Shown here piece after piece: positions 35,701-44,707 of a DNA stretch of 64,000 bases (the stretch's first letter is position 1; the number at the start of each line of letters is the position of its first letter). Source of the DNA: Merluccius polli (lineage: Eukaryota > Chordata > Actinopteri > Gadiformes > Merlucciidae); contig JAOPHQ010002280.1 in assembly GCA_030340625.1 (NCBI GenBank), positions 310,001 to 374,000 of the forward strand, read 5' to 3'. The notes beneath the pieces are model-generated. The model was given only the letters and a program-made list of their open reading frames with translations. It was not told the origin of the DNA and ran no database searches. Both the position numbers and the translations under genes were made by a program.

Positions 35701-38700
35701 CGCGCTGCGGAACGGCTGCGTCCTCAGCCCGGCGACCCCCCCCCCAACACGTTCTCATCCCAACTCGTAATATACCGACGATTTGTCACGCCCCTAGACG
35801 TCCGATACTGACGCAAAAGGTACCCTCCCGCGTCTGTGTGAAACGATCTGGGGGTTCTCATAAACCCGTTCGCGTTGGTAAGAGACGAGCAGAGTCTACA
35901 GCGTCCGCTCGCAGAGCAGAGTCTACAGCGTCCGCAGTCTACTGTGAAACAATTCACTCCAAAAAGGGTTAGGGTTATGGTTATGGTTATGGTTATGGTT
36001 CGGGTTAGGGTAATCTATCACCGTGACCGGGTTATTATTGGAGTGAATGGACGCTGTAGACTCTGCTCGTCTCTTACCACCGCGAACGGGTTTATGAGAA
36101 CCCAGATCGTTTCACACAGACGCGGGAGGGTACCTTTTGCGTCAATGTCAGACGTCTAGGGGCGTGACAAATCGTCGGTATATTACGAGTTGGGATGAGA
36201 ACGGGCTGCCCCCCCCCGTCGGTCGTAGGTCTGGGCAGTGGCGCCTTAATGCACGGGCTTACCTGGGCTTCAGCCCGGGGCCTCGGCCAATCAGGGGCCT
36301 TTAAAAAAATATATATTTAAAAAAAGATGATAAACGTCCGTATTCGCGGTGTCATTACTGACCCCCCCCCCAAACAATCGCGCACCTCTCCCCCTCCGGT
36401 CAACAATCGCGCAGACTTATTTTTAGTCATTATTTAGGTAGCACACGCATATTATGAATGCCTTCAACAGAATTCAAATGAGCCATTTTAATCTAGATTA
36501 ATCTAGATTAATTCCAAGATTACAGTTAGATTAATCTAGATTAAAGAAATTAATCTATGCCCAACACTAGTTTTTAGTCAAATCAAAATTATGCACCCCC
36601 ATCCCAATGTTTACAATGAAAAAGCCAAACATTCTGACTACTTAAATACTTTTCACACAACACACACAGACCTAGAATGACCTGCAGAAAGAACCAGACA
36701 GGGGACAAAAGATGGACCCCTCCTGTTCATTCCTTCATCAAATCTGACTCCAGTGTAACATCACACCGGCCACTAGTATCAGGTGTTGACCACCGCCATT
36801 GTCTGCTGACTCTTTTTATAGCCCTACCTGGGGCACGTGAAGCACCAAGTCAACAGCCTCAGGAGATCACATGGCAGGCAAAGGTTGTGTGCTTAATATG
36901 GGTCAACTCAGATGACCAGGCAATTTACTAACAATATTAGGTTAAATATAGGCCTACTATCAAAAAGAAAGCTTGAAAGCTTAAAAGCTTAAACAAAAAA
37001 AACGAGAGCAAAGAGGTTTCCATGATTGTGAAGATATCAGTGACTACTTAGACGTTCTGAAAGAGTAACTAGGCCACCGTGCCCAGAGCTTGTATCAACT
37101 GCTTGTGAATCTTCCTTCTTGTGGCTGGTTAAGAATATATATTGGTGGTCCATTGAATGGAAGAGTGTTGGATGCATGAAAAATGGGGTAGACGGTAGTT
37201 GACGGAAGTCAGCCTGTTCAAAAATAAATTAACCACGCTGGATGCCGTGACCTTTGTATGGCACATGGCAGGCCCGGTTCTACGGGGGTGCATAAGCATG
37301 CATTGCACCCCCAAAAAAATAGTTTGCACCCTCAATTGAAAAAAGGAGGGAGAAAACCCCCCCCCCCCCCCCCCCCCCCCCCATCGACAATCGCGTACTG
37401 GTCCCCACCACTTTTATAGTACTGGTGCACCCCCTGTAATCTCAGATGCACCCCAAGGCATTCTGTTCTGTAACCGGGCCTGGCACATGGTAAACATGAT
37501 CGCTCATGCAGGGCTGGATAAGGAAGACTGGTTGAAGGGAACAGCCATGACAGGTGCTCAGTTTCGCCTTCAGCATTCAAATCAGTTAGGTTGACAATTA
37601 TTCCCACTGTTTAGCCGATGCAGCTTCTGTTGTTCTGTGATAGCGCAGGTTTCGTGGTCACAAATGAAAACGATGATAATAACATGGGGATTATGAAACG
37701 TACATCAATCTAACCATCACACGCGATGCCACAGGTTTCATAAGAGGGCTGGCAAACAGGTCTGCATGCAGCCGCACTTTTGCATCAATTGCTCTAATTA
37801 TAGGCAAATTAAGGTTACATCAAAGCAGATGCCTAATTTGGGAACTCACAGTGCTCTATTAAGTCGAATATCCTTCTCTTAATTATCAAATGATGGCAAT
37901 AGGCTACAAGGCTGCATCTTACACCAGATTTCCACCGGGGACGTAAGCGCCGCGGAACGGCTGCATCCTCTGCCCTGCGTCAATTTCCACCGGGCACGTA
38001 ACGGCAGCGTAGCGCTGCGAGGCGGCTGGATTCGCGGGATCACGCGAGAACTACAAGACCACGTGAGAATCAGGAGACCACGCGATAATTTGTGGATGTC
38101 AAAATAGAACAAACAAATAAAAGGTTACTTTGCCTTTTCCGAAGTTGACTTGCAGTTGCTTTGTCTGTCAGAAGTTGATTTGCTGTTGATTTGGTCATTT
38201 TTCCTAGATTTTTGTGCTTCTACGATGAGTTGGTAGGCTATATAGTAAATGTTCTTCTTTTTTGTCTGGTTTAATTGTGTTTAGTGTTGTTTATTGTTGT
38301 TATGTCCTAATGTGTTGTGCTGTAGCCTATAGACAAAGTCAGTTATAAACGACAACGATTCGTGGCCGTGTTCGATCGGGAGGGTGTTTTTATTTTGAAA
38401 ATTAACCGGATGCTCTATGGCTTTTACTATTTCACTTCCTGCCTGGTCGGTCTGCTCTGTTGAAATTGACGCGGTTCAGCAACAGCTCGCGTCAAAAATA
38501 GAATGCTACGGAATGATAACGCTGCGGCGCGGTGCGCCGCTCCTGGGACGCTGCTGAGACGTTCCGCAGCGCGCCCGGTGGAAATGCTTTCATTGATTAG
38601 AGTGCCAGCGATCAGCAGCGGTGACCACGGCGCAGCGGTGACCACGGCGCAGCGGTGACCACGGCGCAGCCGTTCCGCGCCGCTTACGTCCCTGGTGGAA

Positions 38701-38839
38701 ATGAGCAGTTAAAGCACCATTAAGACATTTTCGCTATTCAGTTGGTGTCCAGACTAGTTCGAATGTTATCACTATGCTATCACGAGACGAGAGTATATAT
38801 ATATATACTGTATATATAGATATATATATATCTATATAT

Positions 38840-38895
<56 letters not shown>

Positions 38896-40488
38896 TGTAC
38901 ATACAGTATAAACACGGTCCAAAAGTGCACATTAAGCTTGCAGTATTACCTACCGACGCCCCGTGTTTTCTCGCAGAAGAGGATCTTTTCCATGGAAAAT
39001 AAAATGCACATCCTCCCGCATGCAACATTACTGCATGCTGGTTTCTCTCTGACTTCGACTGCGCCGTATAGTGGCCTATAACATCTCTTTCCCCCCTCTC
39101 CCTCCCTCTCTCTCTCTTTTCACATAACGGATCTCTTCCGTCGCCCAACTTTCCACAAAAGGAATATTTCTATAGCAACTGGTCACCAAGGAACCAGTTG
39201 ATACACTCGCTGTGATTTGCTGATGACGTCACATGCAGCACACACACCTCTCTACGGTTTCGGAAGCCAAACCTACTGTTGTGCATCCTCCTCCCTCCAA
39301 TTATAGCAACACCCCTATGGACAAGTAACATATATTGCACCGGGGTGAATGTAGTTAGGCCTACGTCGTCTGAGCAATATTTCTTTTTGGCTCCCTGTAT
39401 TCAACATGAGTAGGCCTACATTTGATTTAAAAGACAGCAGCCCATAACAGATTATGAAAGCGGGTGGGTAATCATAGCCCCATTCCCAGCCGCGGGTTGG
39501 CAGGCTCACTTCAACGTGTCACATTTCAGACCCAGATGGTGTGTGCATACTGATAGATAAATGAGACATGTCAGATTTATTGTCAATTTCTCTGAACAAA
39601 CGATCCACTAACCTCTATTTACACCACGTCTTTATTGCAGAACCAAAAATATTGAAACAATAAGGCCATGCAGCGACTGAAAAAAAGTTTGCCATCAAAA
39701 ATCCCCAAAAAAGGTAAATTGCACTGCAGCTATAGGTGGGATTCGATTTAAGAATCTGAATTAAAAAATGATTTACTAATTACAATGAATGACTTGCAAA
39801 TAATTAGAACCGAACTGCTGAACATTAATGAAAACTAAAATAGAGAACCCAAAGCTAGACCACACGGTAAAGACTGGGAAGACGTGGTTAATTAGGTAAT
39901 TATTAAACCGGAAAGGTTGAAAAAATAATTTAATGCTTCACATGGCATATTGCTGGGTTCCATTATAAGGCAATTCGGTGTGTCTGTCTTCCTGCTGCTA
40001 CTGATTATTGAATAGGCTGCATCCTAATCCACAACATTTAACACACACTTGAGTCACACACAAATATAAGGTTTGGGGTCGTGAAATGTGGGCCCAACCC
40101 CACAGACACACCTCTATGAGTGGTAATGGTGCACTGCTCTAGCATATTATCATTTGGACAGTGTGGTTTAATCGATGGCTGGCTGTCTCGCCAAAACATT
40201 TTGCTGCAGCCTTTTGAGGATGCAGGAGGGCTGCTGAGGCCATGCGGCAGCGGGAGACCCGGAAAAAGGTGTCGCATGTCAGGGAACTACATTGTAAAGG
40301 CATATATGATGGAACGACAACAGGGGTCAACGGGAGAGGAAACAGCACCTCACTTAAGTCCAGTGTCCCCAGAGGAGCTGTGAGAATCAGTCTGCGCGCC
40401 AAGCAGGTTCGCGTGTTCCCCAACAGAGCCAAGTCAGTCACAGAGCTCGGCGCGCTCCATTCCACGCACAACGTACCGTCTCCCGCCA
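21217..40488 (-). CDS. fam131a: FAM131A gene, five 3' coding exons (joined 40488-40349, 35233-35140, 34981-34799, 29098-28967, 21824-21217)
   Basis: Joined, the exons give about 385 codons that follow vertebrate FAM131A throughout: [102 protein letters not shown] and [12 protein letters not shown]. All introns are GT/AG and all codon phases close (exons of 140, 94, 183, 132 and 608 nt). The biochemical role of FAM131 proteins is essentially unknown; no enzymatic motif or membrane span is visible. The N-terminal coding exon upstream of 40488 was not found. Intron 4 (about 7.1 kb) contains an intact L2 LINE and intron 1 (about 5.1 kb) three hAT-like elements. A start at the internal Met of MLPKSRR is also possible for a short isoform. 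Confidence 0.93.
22177..22926. mobile_element. Non-autonomous DNA transposon with TACCCC ends
   Basis: Terminal inverted repeats TACCCCTTTTCCACCA and TGGTGGAAAGGGGGTA, one mismatch, flanked by TCA on both sides (22174-22176 and 22927-22929), so a 3-base duplication is likely. The sub-terminal region is also partly inverted (AACCGGCTCTCGG versus CCCGGCTCTAGAAC). A 3-base duplication suggests PIF/Harbinger-like insertion, but the family is not certain. No transposase. Confidence 0.75.
23143..23172. promoter_or_regulatory. Perfect hairpin in L2 5' UTR
   Basis: CTTAAAATAGCGAC, AA, GTCGCTATTTTAAG: 14-base perfect arms with a 2-base loop, about 40 bases before the ORF1 start. The second L2 copy has a longer, unpaired sequence here. 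Confidence 0.7.
23212..24063 (+). CDS. L2 ORF1 protein, zinc-ribbon-like N-terminus plus SGNH-type esterase domain
   Basis: 283 residues from ATG 23212 to TGA 24061-24063. N-terminus: two Cys pairs (CSVC…CIKC, residues about 12-34) followed by a short helix. Residues about 120-283 have the SGNH pattern: [10 protein letters not shown] (nucleophile Ser block), HVGGNDSRL (GxND block III) and [14 protein letters not shown] (DxxH block V). Esterase ORF1s are known in CR1/L2 LINEs; their role may be RNP or membrane association. All catalytic residues are present. ORF2 follows in the same frame after one stop codon. Confidence 0.92.
   Translation: MSSPSSSAPLSCSVCQMFSYSSTSFSDNGTCIKCSLFSALEVRISDLEARYRTTPSPVVCAGRPAVALVSRPPVDPEQPGSHGEWVTVRGKRSGNPLKPTAHHQPIHVSNTFSPLSDAPAEEQTLVIGSSIVRNVKLAKPAAIVKCIPGARAGDVESYLKLLAKDKRKYHKIVIHVGGNDSRLRQSEVTKINVESVCRYAKTMSDTVVFSGPLPNVTSDVMYSRMASFHRWLSRWCPANHVGFIDNWQPFWGKPGLIGRDGIHPTLDGAALLSRNMMQFISKT
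24064..27153 (+). CDS. L2 ORF2 protein: AP endonuclease and reverse transcriptase
   Basis: Open from the codon after the ORF1 stop to TAG 27151-27153. The recognisable protein starts about 24160 ([16 protein letters not shown]). Endonuclease landmarks: [22 protein letters not shown] and LSDHYLI. RT landmarks: [56 protein letters not shown] and the catalytic YADD (26311-26322), then [11 protein letters not shown]. There is no frameshift or internal stop in about 1,000 codons, so this copy could still be active. The first in-frame ATG is 24502, after the endonuclease N and E motifs, so the true start must be upstream and not an AUG, or the protein is made through ORF1. Confidence 0.94.
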   Translation, partial: QSRVGTRKQSCCLTHFSALPLVQSPTHHPIETVSVPRPPTLCKEIKTRGVNHENLIKIKTNSSVAQNKRIKCGLLNIRSLSSKAVLVNELISDYDIDLLCLTETWLSHEDYVSLNESTPPSHINTHIPRGAGRGGGVAAIYDSGVLMDPKPKLNYNSFESIIFSLSHPNWKTLEPVLFVIVYRAPGPYSDFISEFSEFLSSLVLKSDKVIIVGDFNVHVDVTNDSLSNAFTSLIDSIGFCQSVNKPTHCFNHTLDLVLSYGMDIEHLIVFPHNPLLSDHYLITFEFLLFDYKPLSKTSYSRCLSDSAVAKFKEEIASVFNSMPYLNITESYINFSHSQIDNLVNSAAGSLQSTLDSIAPRKQKIIKHRKLAPWYNQQTRQLKQETRKSERKWRASNLLENRLIWQNNLKNYRKALRNARGAFYSALIEENKNNPRFLFSTVARLTESHSSIEPCIPINLSSNDFMNFFYNKIITIREKISHQMPSIGIAGSPTSDTLTGANLDVYLECFSAVSLHQLTSIISSSKSSTCLLDPIPTRLLKEIVPLIGTSLLEMINLSLLSGYVPQSFKVAVIKPLLKKPTLDPGVLANYRPISNLPFLSKILEKVVAKQLCDFLHNNSLFEDFQSGFRVHHSTETALVKVNNDLLIASDNGLVSVLVLLDLSAAFDTIDHSILLQRLEHEIGIKGTALSWFMSYLSDRSQFVHVNDESSINTTVSHGVPQGSVLGPILFTLYMLPLGDIIRKHSINFHCYADDTQLYLSIKPDEINQLSKLQTCLKDIKSWMSCNFLMLNSEKTEILVLGPKNLRDLMSTDIATLDGITLASSTTVRNLGVIFDQDLSFNSHIKQTSRTAFFHLRNITKIRRILSKTDAEKLIHAFVTSRLDYCNSLLSGCPNKSIKMLQLIQNAAARVLTGTRKRDHISPVLASLHWLPVKFRIEFKILLLTYKALHGQAPSYLKELIVPYYPTRTLRSLNAGLLVVPIVSKSRTGARAFSYHAPLQWNQLPVVVREADTLSTFKSRLKTFLFDKAYS
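27154..27770 (+). other. L2 3' UTR
   Basis: Contains (CT)n at 27237-27279 and about 27497-27524, the segment GGCAGTTTTTCCTTGCC, and the tail GCGCTATACAAATAAA followed by (ATTGA)n. The tail is the template recognition part in L2-type LINEs. Confidence 0.85.
27771..28966. other. fam131a intron sequence without recognised genes
   Basis: Includes a G-run (28160-28180), a (GA)n tract (28182-28241), fragments resembling the end of a DNA transposon (GGTGTAACAATTAAC near 28311), and a short triplet of TACCCTGACTCTTCTATA near 28776-28830. (TG)n at about 28916-28950 adjoins the fam131a donor. Confidence 0.5.
28967..29098 (-). CDS. fam131a: fam131a exon, acidic segment
   Basis: Reads [20 protein letters not shown], then [20 protein letters not shown]. 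Acceptor TGTACAG follows a (TG)n/(CA)n tract; donor GTAAAC. Near-identical to FAM131A in other vertebrates. Confidence 0.96.
29725..29759. repeat. (TG)n microsatellite
   Basis: About 17 TG units. Confidence 0.9.
29911..30123. repeat. Minisatellite, about 27 bp unit
   Basis: Eight tandem copies of a unit of the form AATCATTTCTCTAGAAACAT followed by CCCATCCC. Alternate units carry TTTTATAG or TTTTACAG in place of TTCTCTAG, suggesting a two-unit higher-order period. The 136-aa plus frame over it is a repeat artefact. Confidence 0.9.
30124..31353. other. fam131a intron sequence without recognised genes
   Basis: Contains a (TC)n tract (30169-30204) and a short palindrome at about 30752-30782 (AGTGGTAGACCTCC / GGAGGTCTACTACCACT). 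Nothing coding recognised. Confidence 0.5.
31354..31575. mobile_element. Short TTAA-flanked MITE-like element
   Basis: Left end AGTGGCACTGCCACACT after TTAA (31350-31353). The right end in reverse reads AGGGGAACCGTCGCACT before TTAA (31576-31579). The ends match at roughly three of four positions. 222 bp, no coding content. The divergence makes this tentative. Confidence 0.55.
31576..32160. other. fam131a intron sequence, unassigned
   Basis: No domain recognised; the 94-aa minus frame at 31576-31860 is serine/phenylalanine-rich and looks like chance. Confidence 0.4.
32754..33415 (-). pseudogene. BED-type (ZBED-like) hAT transposase relic, interrupted
   Basis: Reading the minus strand, 33415-33160 gives pieces of a BED zinc-finger region ([30 protein letters not shown]), with in-frame stops. 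32945-32754 gives the next part of the transposase ([20 protein letters not shown], then [14 protein letters not shown]). Between them (about 32946-33150) is unrelated AT-rich sequence whose reverse starts GGGGTGTCACGATTTTAAAT, resembling another transposon end. The rest of the transposase (dimerisation domain) is absent. hAT transposases cut and paste their element; this one is dead. Confidence 0.75.
33756..34569. mobile_element. Non-autonomous hAT element (814 bp) with 8-bp TSD
   Basis: Ends TAGACTTGTAG and CTACAAGTCTA, flanked by a perfect 8-base duplication GTAGATAC (33748-33755 and 34570-34577). Both sub-terminal regions are runs of GACCAAGA/GAGACCGAGACC units: 33770-33900 purine-rich on the left, matching pattern on the right (34430-34560). 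The middle is AT-rich with no transposase. Confidence 0.93.
34799..34981 (-). CDS. fam131a: fam131a exon, conserved core
   Basis: Reads [30 protein letters not shown] and [16 protein letters not shown]. Acceptor CCGGCCAG, donor GTGGGA. Confidence 0.96.
35140..35233 (-). CDS. fam131a: fam131a exon with the MLPKSRR motif
   Basis: Acceptor TTTTTTTCAG; reads [20 protein letters not shown] and continues [11 protein letters not shown], with strong donor GTAAGT. This is the most conserved FAM131 segment. Confidence 0.95.
35545..36569. mobile_element. Non-autonomous hAT element (1025 bp incl. insert) with 8-bp TSD
   Basis: Same family as 15157-15768: starts TAGTGGTGGGCCGTTATCG, ends ATGCCCAACACTA, with repeated TTAATCTAGATTAATC near the right end. 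Perfect duplication GTTTTTAG (35537-35544 and 36570-36577). A fold-back element (35750-36203) interrupts a C-run; comparison with the uninterrupted copy defines it. It has only about two units of the internal CAACAATCGCGCACC repeat. Confidence 0.92.
35750..36203. mobile_element. Fold-back element with telomere-like loop
   Basis: Left arm from CGTTCTCATCCCAACTCG (35750) to ATTCACTCC (about 35960); right arm from GGAGTGAAT (about 36040) to CGAGTTGGGATGAGAACG (36203). The arms pair almost throughout; the left has an extra AGCAGAGTCTACAGCGTCCG copy. The roughly 80-base loop holds GGGTTAGGGTTATGG, (GGTTAT)n and CGGGTTAGGG. No coding capacity. Confidence 0.85.
36570..37260. other. fam131a intron sequence, unassigned
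   Basis: No exon or transposon end recognised; the 84-aa frame at 36677-36931 has no family resemblance I can name. Confidence 0.4.
37269..37482. mobile_element. Small hAT-type MITE (214 bp) with 8-bp TSD
   Basis: Ends CAGGCCCGGTTCTA and TGTAACCGGGCCTG, flanked by GCACATGG on both sides (37261-37268 and 37483-37490). Internally it has GTGCA-rich arms and a long C-run (37358-37382). No coding content. Confidence 0.92.
37928..38702. mobile_element. GC-rich TIR element, unclassified
   Basis: The left end ATTTCCACCGGGGACGTAAG pairs with the right end CTTACGTCCCTGGTGGAAAT, and the pairing continues inward (CGCCGCGGAACGGCTGC versus GCAGCCGTTCCGCGCCG), about 36 bases in all. The target duplication is unclear. 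The interior has a second TTTCCACCGGGCACGTAA copy near 37983, several CACGCGAGAA variants and four tandem GCAGCGGTGACCACGGC units (38614-38670). A short stretch of the same TIR occurs inside the hAT elements at 15157 and 35545. Confidence 0.7.
38792..38895. repeat. (TA)n microsatellite
   Basis: Long TA run with periodic GATA/CTGTA interruptions. Strongly self-complementary. Confidence 0.92.
38896..40348. other. fam131a intron sequence without recognised genes
   Basis: Intronic to fam131a. No exon recognised in either strand. Confidence 0.5.
40349..40488 (-). CDS. fam131a: fam131a coding exon (N-terminal region)
   Basis: The acceptor is a pyrimidine-rich tract ending CCTGACAG; the exon begins with the last two bases of a codon, reads [20 protein letters not shown] and ends LGTLDLSE before donor GTGCTG. 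The CVEW motif and the join to VNVDDT in the next exon match the family. The donor is weak beyond GT. Confidence 0.78.
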
Positions 40489-41054
40489 CTGTCAGGAAGA
40501 AGTGCTCAGGTGAAGGAAAGACAAATTAAACGGCCATGTTAACTGTGCGTTGAGGGCAGCCACTACAATATTTTAATGCGCACCACACGTGTTGCTTCTG
40601 CTGCCTCAAGTATAGTGCATCTCACTGCAGTACATGCCCTTCAGCAAAAATGACGTCATTTAAATAATGCCAACGTTTTTTACGCATTGGGGTCTACTTA
40701 TAGTGAGATAACTGAGGGTATGGCTCAGCCTACCTTCATGCATTCATAGCCATGCCGCAAGGCATCATGCTAGTGGACTTAATAGTCAAAAGCAGAAAGT
40801 CCCTCTGGTTAACTAATACACAAGATTTACCTAGTTCTAGGCCTACACTTGTCATGAGCAGACAGGCTGACCATGATAGTTGACAGTTAGCCAGGCACTA
40901 TACTCATGCACGAGGTTATGCAGAGCAGAGTGGAGCATTTCAGCACCATGGACAGCCCCATAAGGTTATGCTAGTACAAAGCCAAGAGTTTCAGAACCGT
41001 GCGAAGGCAACAGAGGGAAGAAAGAGTGAGAGAAAGAAGAAAGAGAGAGCGACA

Positions 41055-41084
41055 GAGAGAGAGAGAGAGAGTGTGTGTGTGTGT

Positions 41085-41156
<72 letters not shown>

Positions 41157-41157
41157 A
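41055..41157. repeat. (GA)n then (TG)n microsatellite
   Basis: A short (GA)n followed by about 40 TG units with one TATG interruption. Confidence 0.93.
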
Positions 41158-42077
41158 TGCGCGCGTGGGTGCGTGCGTTTGTGTGTGATAGCCTCACCCC
41201 CCTTAAATCAGTTAGTGTAACAAAGCCATGGGCGTGCATATGTCAGCGTCTACCGCCCTCGGAGAGCCGTTTCTAGTTACTCTCTGTGAAGCGGGGAAAT
41301 CGTCGCTTAGTCACCGCAGCCTCTTTGATACAGAGTCCAATATCACGTCCCATCACTCAGCCTATATAGGGTCAAACACGTGCCGTTTAGCACGGCAGGG
41401 TCGTATTGCCGACGCTGGTTCAATAGCTGCCGTTTAATTGGACGTGATAAGATCAGATGGCAGAGGTACATTGTATCGCTGAATCTAGGCCAGCAGATCG
41501 GTTAATGAATGTATTGTTAGAAGGAGTGAAAGATGCACACCGTTTCCTCCGGGGCGGGCGAGCGTCCATTTGAGGCGTCGCGCGGTGCAGCCGCGGGCCC
41601 TACATATGGTGCAAGCAAGTTGAGTGACGTGCGTGCGGATAGATTTATGATTTATAAACGTTGCATTTAACAAGTTGCATGAGCTTGTACATGTAGCCTA
41701 CATTTGGGCACAACATGCGGCGCTGAATTTGCCATGATATGAATGTGAGGGACACATGCAATGCATATATCCGTTAAAAATATTTCTAATTCCACGATTT
41801 AGTTACCTAAATTAACTCACGTTGGGGATGGGGCCATCTTGAAATGTATAAGATAAAAGGATCGAATGGATTGAACAACCAACAGCCAACAACCGATCAC
41901 ATAGCCTATAGCGGCTAATAGGAGCAAGAGATTATTATAGTCTGAATGGCGAGGCAACCTGCGGCTTTTCCCGGAACTCTCCCGTGCAGCTCTAGCGGGT
42001 ATCACCATGGGGTTAGCTGGTTCTTTATCTTATCAGTTTCCCAGAGTTTACAATAAGCTCATTTATTTTGGAAGATA

Positions 42078-42079
<2 letters not shown>

Positions 42080-42147
<68 letters not shown>
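42080..42147. repeat. (TC)n microsatellite
   Basis: About 33 TC units without interruption. Confidence 0.95.
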
Positions 42148-42149
<2 letters not shown>

Positions 42150-42496
42150 GTCGTGGAAACAGTGGTGAAAGACCGCGCGTGGACGTGTATTTTCCTCCTG
42201 GCTTGATGGTTTTCCGCGAAGCAATCAACACAATGATGTCGAGGGCAGCTGAACAACTCTGATATCAGGGTAAACGGAGTATCAAAATGGCATAACATTG
42301 TTTTGGTATTTGGTATACGTGTTGTATAAGCCTAGTCGTATACTGATGGCAAAATATGCGAATATGTCCTCGCACTCTCCCCGCGACGAAGGATGCGAGG
42401 AAACCCGCGACAACAGTCAAGTGGAATCTTTAGCTCATATTCGTAGTCGGCAGACTTAGCCTACTATAACAATATCAATAATAAAGTCTATTCAGG

Positions 42497-42498
<2 letters not shown>

Positions 42499-42572
<74 letters not shown>
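42499..42572. repeat. (CA)n microsatellite
   Basis: About 36 CA units without interruption. Confidence 0.95.
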
Positions 42573-42576
<4 letters not shown>

Positions 42577-43972
42577 TAGGCCTACACACACGCACGCAGG
42601 CAGGCACGTTCACATCACTTGAATTTATTATCCGTATACAATTGAGAATGTATGTTTACGTCAGTTTATAAGACACGTGACCTTCTGAAACGCAGCAGGA
42701 GACACTCGAAGACGAGGCGGCGTTCCCAACATGCAGCGGAGCCAGCGGAGCGCATAGCAGACATGGGGACGGTGTAAACAACGTGTTAGCAGCGACACAC
42801 GCAGCGGCGGATGGGAGCCGTGCTGCTTCTTGGCAACACAAATACATTCTCCGTTTACGCCCGCGAGCACTGATGGCGTCCGTCAACATCGAGTATTTCT
42901 TGAGTTTCAAAAGTGTTGTCATGAGTAAACATCTGCTTTTTTTTTCTTTTAGCAGTGAGCCGACATAAAAAATGACAATCTGTCTATTTCTGAGAAATAG
43001 CCTGTAGATAGGGAGAACCACAACATGGGTAAGTATAAACGCACGAGGCCCTACCTTACTAAACTGTGTCAATGCCGTCAACACCATCTTGTGACGAGGG
43101 GAGTCCTCTTGGTGACAACCAGAGCCCCTTTAATACCGCATCACTCAGGACTGAAGAGCACCTCTGCTCCGCCGAGCAGCTCGAGAAGCTCGCTTGCAGT
43201 TCTCGTGGCATCGCGATGTTTAGACGACAGAGGCAAGCAAGCAGCTCTGTCCCACCACCACCACTTTCAAAATGCGCATCACGAATACAACGGATACGCG
43301 TTCAAAATCGTTCATTTGACTTTGCCTTATTTACTACGCTCTTTAAATGAGTGTGCATGCACCACGTGTAGCATATTCTGGCACCGCGTGGTGTGCAGGC
43401 GTATTTAAGCGTTTCAGTTCACGCATATGCAACCCTCGTATACGGGTGCAAAACCATGCGAGAATCAGGCTTTCTCGAGCGTGCCTATGTGAAAGCAAAT
43501 CGTAAAGGACGCTTACCGACTGGCGATCTGGAGCTGGTGCAGCCCATGTTTCAGCGTCAGAGAGCACGCAAGAAAAAAATGTGTTTTCCCCAGCACCCTT
43601 CTAAGAGAGACCCACCGACGCACCTCGTACCTCGTCAAACACACGTCTCTCTCTCGCTCGTCTTCTCGTCTCGCGTGCCGCTGGGTTCCGCGAGGATACG
43701 GCGCGCTGCTGGGCTCACACCGCTCGAGCTCGATGCCGAGGGCGGGAAAACGTAGCCTTCTTTTGGCTACGTTTTTTAGTCCACGTGTTTCTGTTATGCG
43801 TTTACTTCCTTCAGTGACAGTTCCGCATAACATAATATATTCTGTTCGGTTTGGCCGTTTTCTCCCCAATTCCTTCCTTTGCTCTTGAAATGGACTTTCA
43901 CTCTCACACCATTACGTCACCAGTGGATGGTAGAGATTCAGCACCGCGGCGCGAAAGGACAGCGCTATTTAG

Positions 43973-44003
<31 letters not shown>

Positions 44004-44020
44004 CTCTCTCGCTCTCCTTC
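43973..44020. repeat. (TC)n tract
   Basis: TC dinucleotides with occasional CG interruptions. A (CTA)n run follows at 44104-44133. Confidence 0.85.
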
Positions 44021-44707
44021 TCTCTCCACTAATGTAGGTTCAGCCATGAGGCCTGCAGCACAAACTGAAACTGATGAGTAAAAACCCGTGCACGACACTG
44101 TAGCCACTACTACTACTACTACTACTACTACTAAATGGTACATCGAGGCTTACTGAAAATAAGGTTGACCTTTACCCTGAACGCATGGCCATCCAGGCAG
44201 GAATTAGTATACACGATCAATGGTAAAGCATACAGACGGAATGTTGTGAAGCACCCTTTACTGTTGCACTCCGTGTCTCCCGCATAGCTCGCCCACCAGG
44301 GAACTAAACATAGATCCCAGCCCCTCTTCTAGTGAGCGTATTGTTTGTTAGAGCAACCGGTGGGAGGCTTCTATGGCTACTTTGTAAGGACAAAAAAAAT
44401 GTCGATTGGGCCTAAAATAGCCCGAGATTGTGTTCTTTAAATGGGCGCAATGAATATGGGGTCCGTTTGTTTTACACGAAGGAGCATAATAAATAATAGT
44501 GATATTTTGAAGATTCTGAAAATTAATCTCAATAAAACTCAAACCCCATCTGTGTGTAGTGTGTAGTGTGTGTGTGTGTGTGTGCGCGCGCGCGTATTAT
44601 TAAGTACATGTCATGGATAGCAGAAGATCTGATGCCTATGAGAAACCGACGATTGTTTTTCATGCAGTCCACTTCACAGCACTTCATATGCTCCGTTGTG
44701 CACAGGG

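Larger units (their letters stand above)
40489..44699. other. Region upstream of recognised fam131a exons; no gene assigned
   Basis: It should contain the fam131a first exon or promoter, but I could not identify one whose phase fits the exon at 40488. 42650-43800 is comparatively GC-rich. Long microsatellites are listed separately. Frames of 94-143 aa here show no recognisable domain. Confidence 0.4.

Noticed and set aside
35966..36012. Interstitial telomere marking a chromosome fusion
   Set aside because: The repeat is short, degenerate and lies in the loop of a fold-back mobile element, which explains it better.
41815..41840. Minus-strand ATGGCCCCATCCCCAAC before GTGAGT as fam131a first exon
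   Set aside because: It leaves two bases of a codon, but the next exon (40488) needs one, so the phase does not fit.
43020..43040. ATGGGTAAGTA as a possible first exon (start codon plus donor) of a plus-strand gene
   Set aside because: No downstream plus-strand exon with homology was found; the motif alone is expected by chance.
42656..43087. 143-aa minus-strand ORF as a host gene
   Set aside because: No recognisable family, no supported splice partners, mixed composition.
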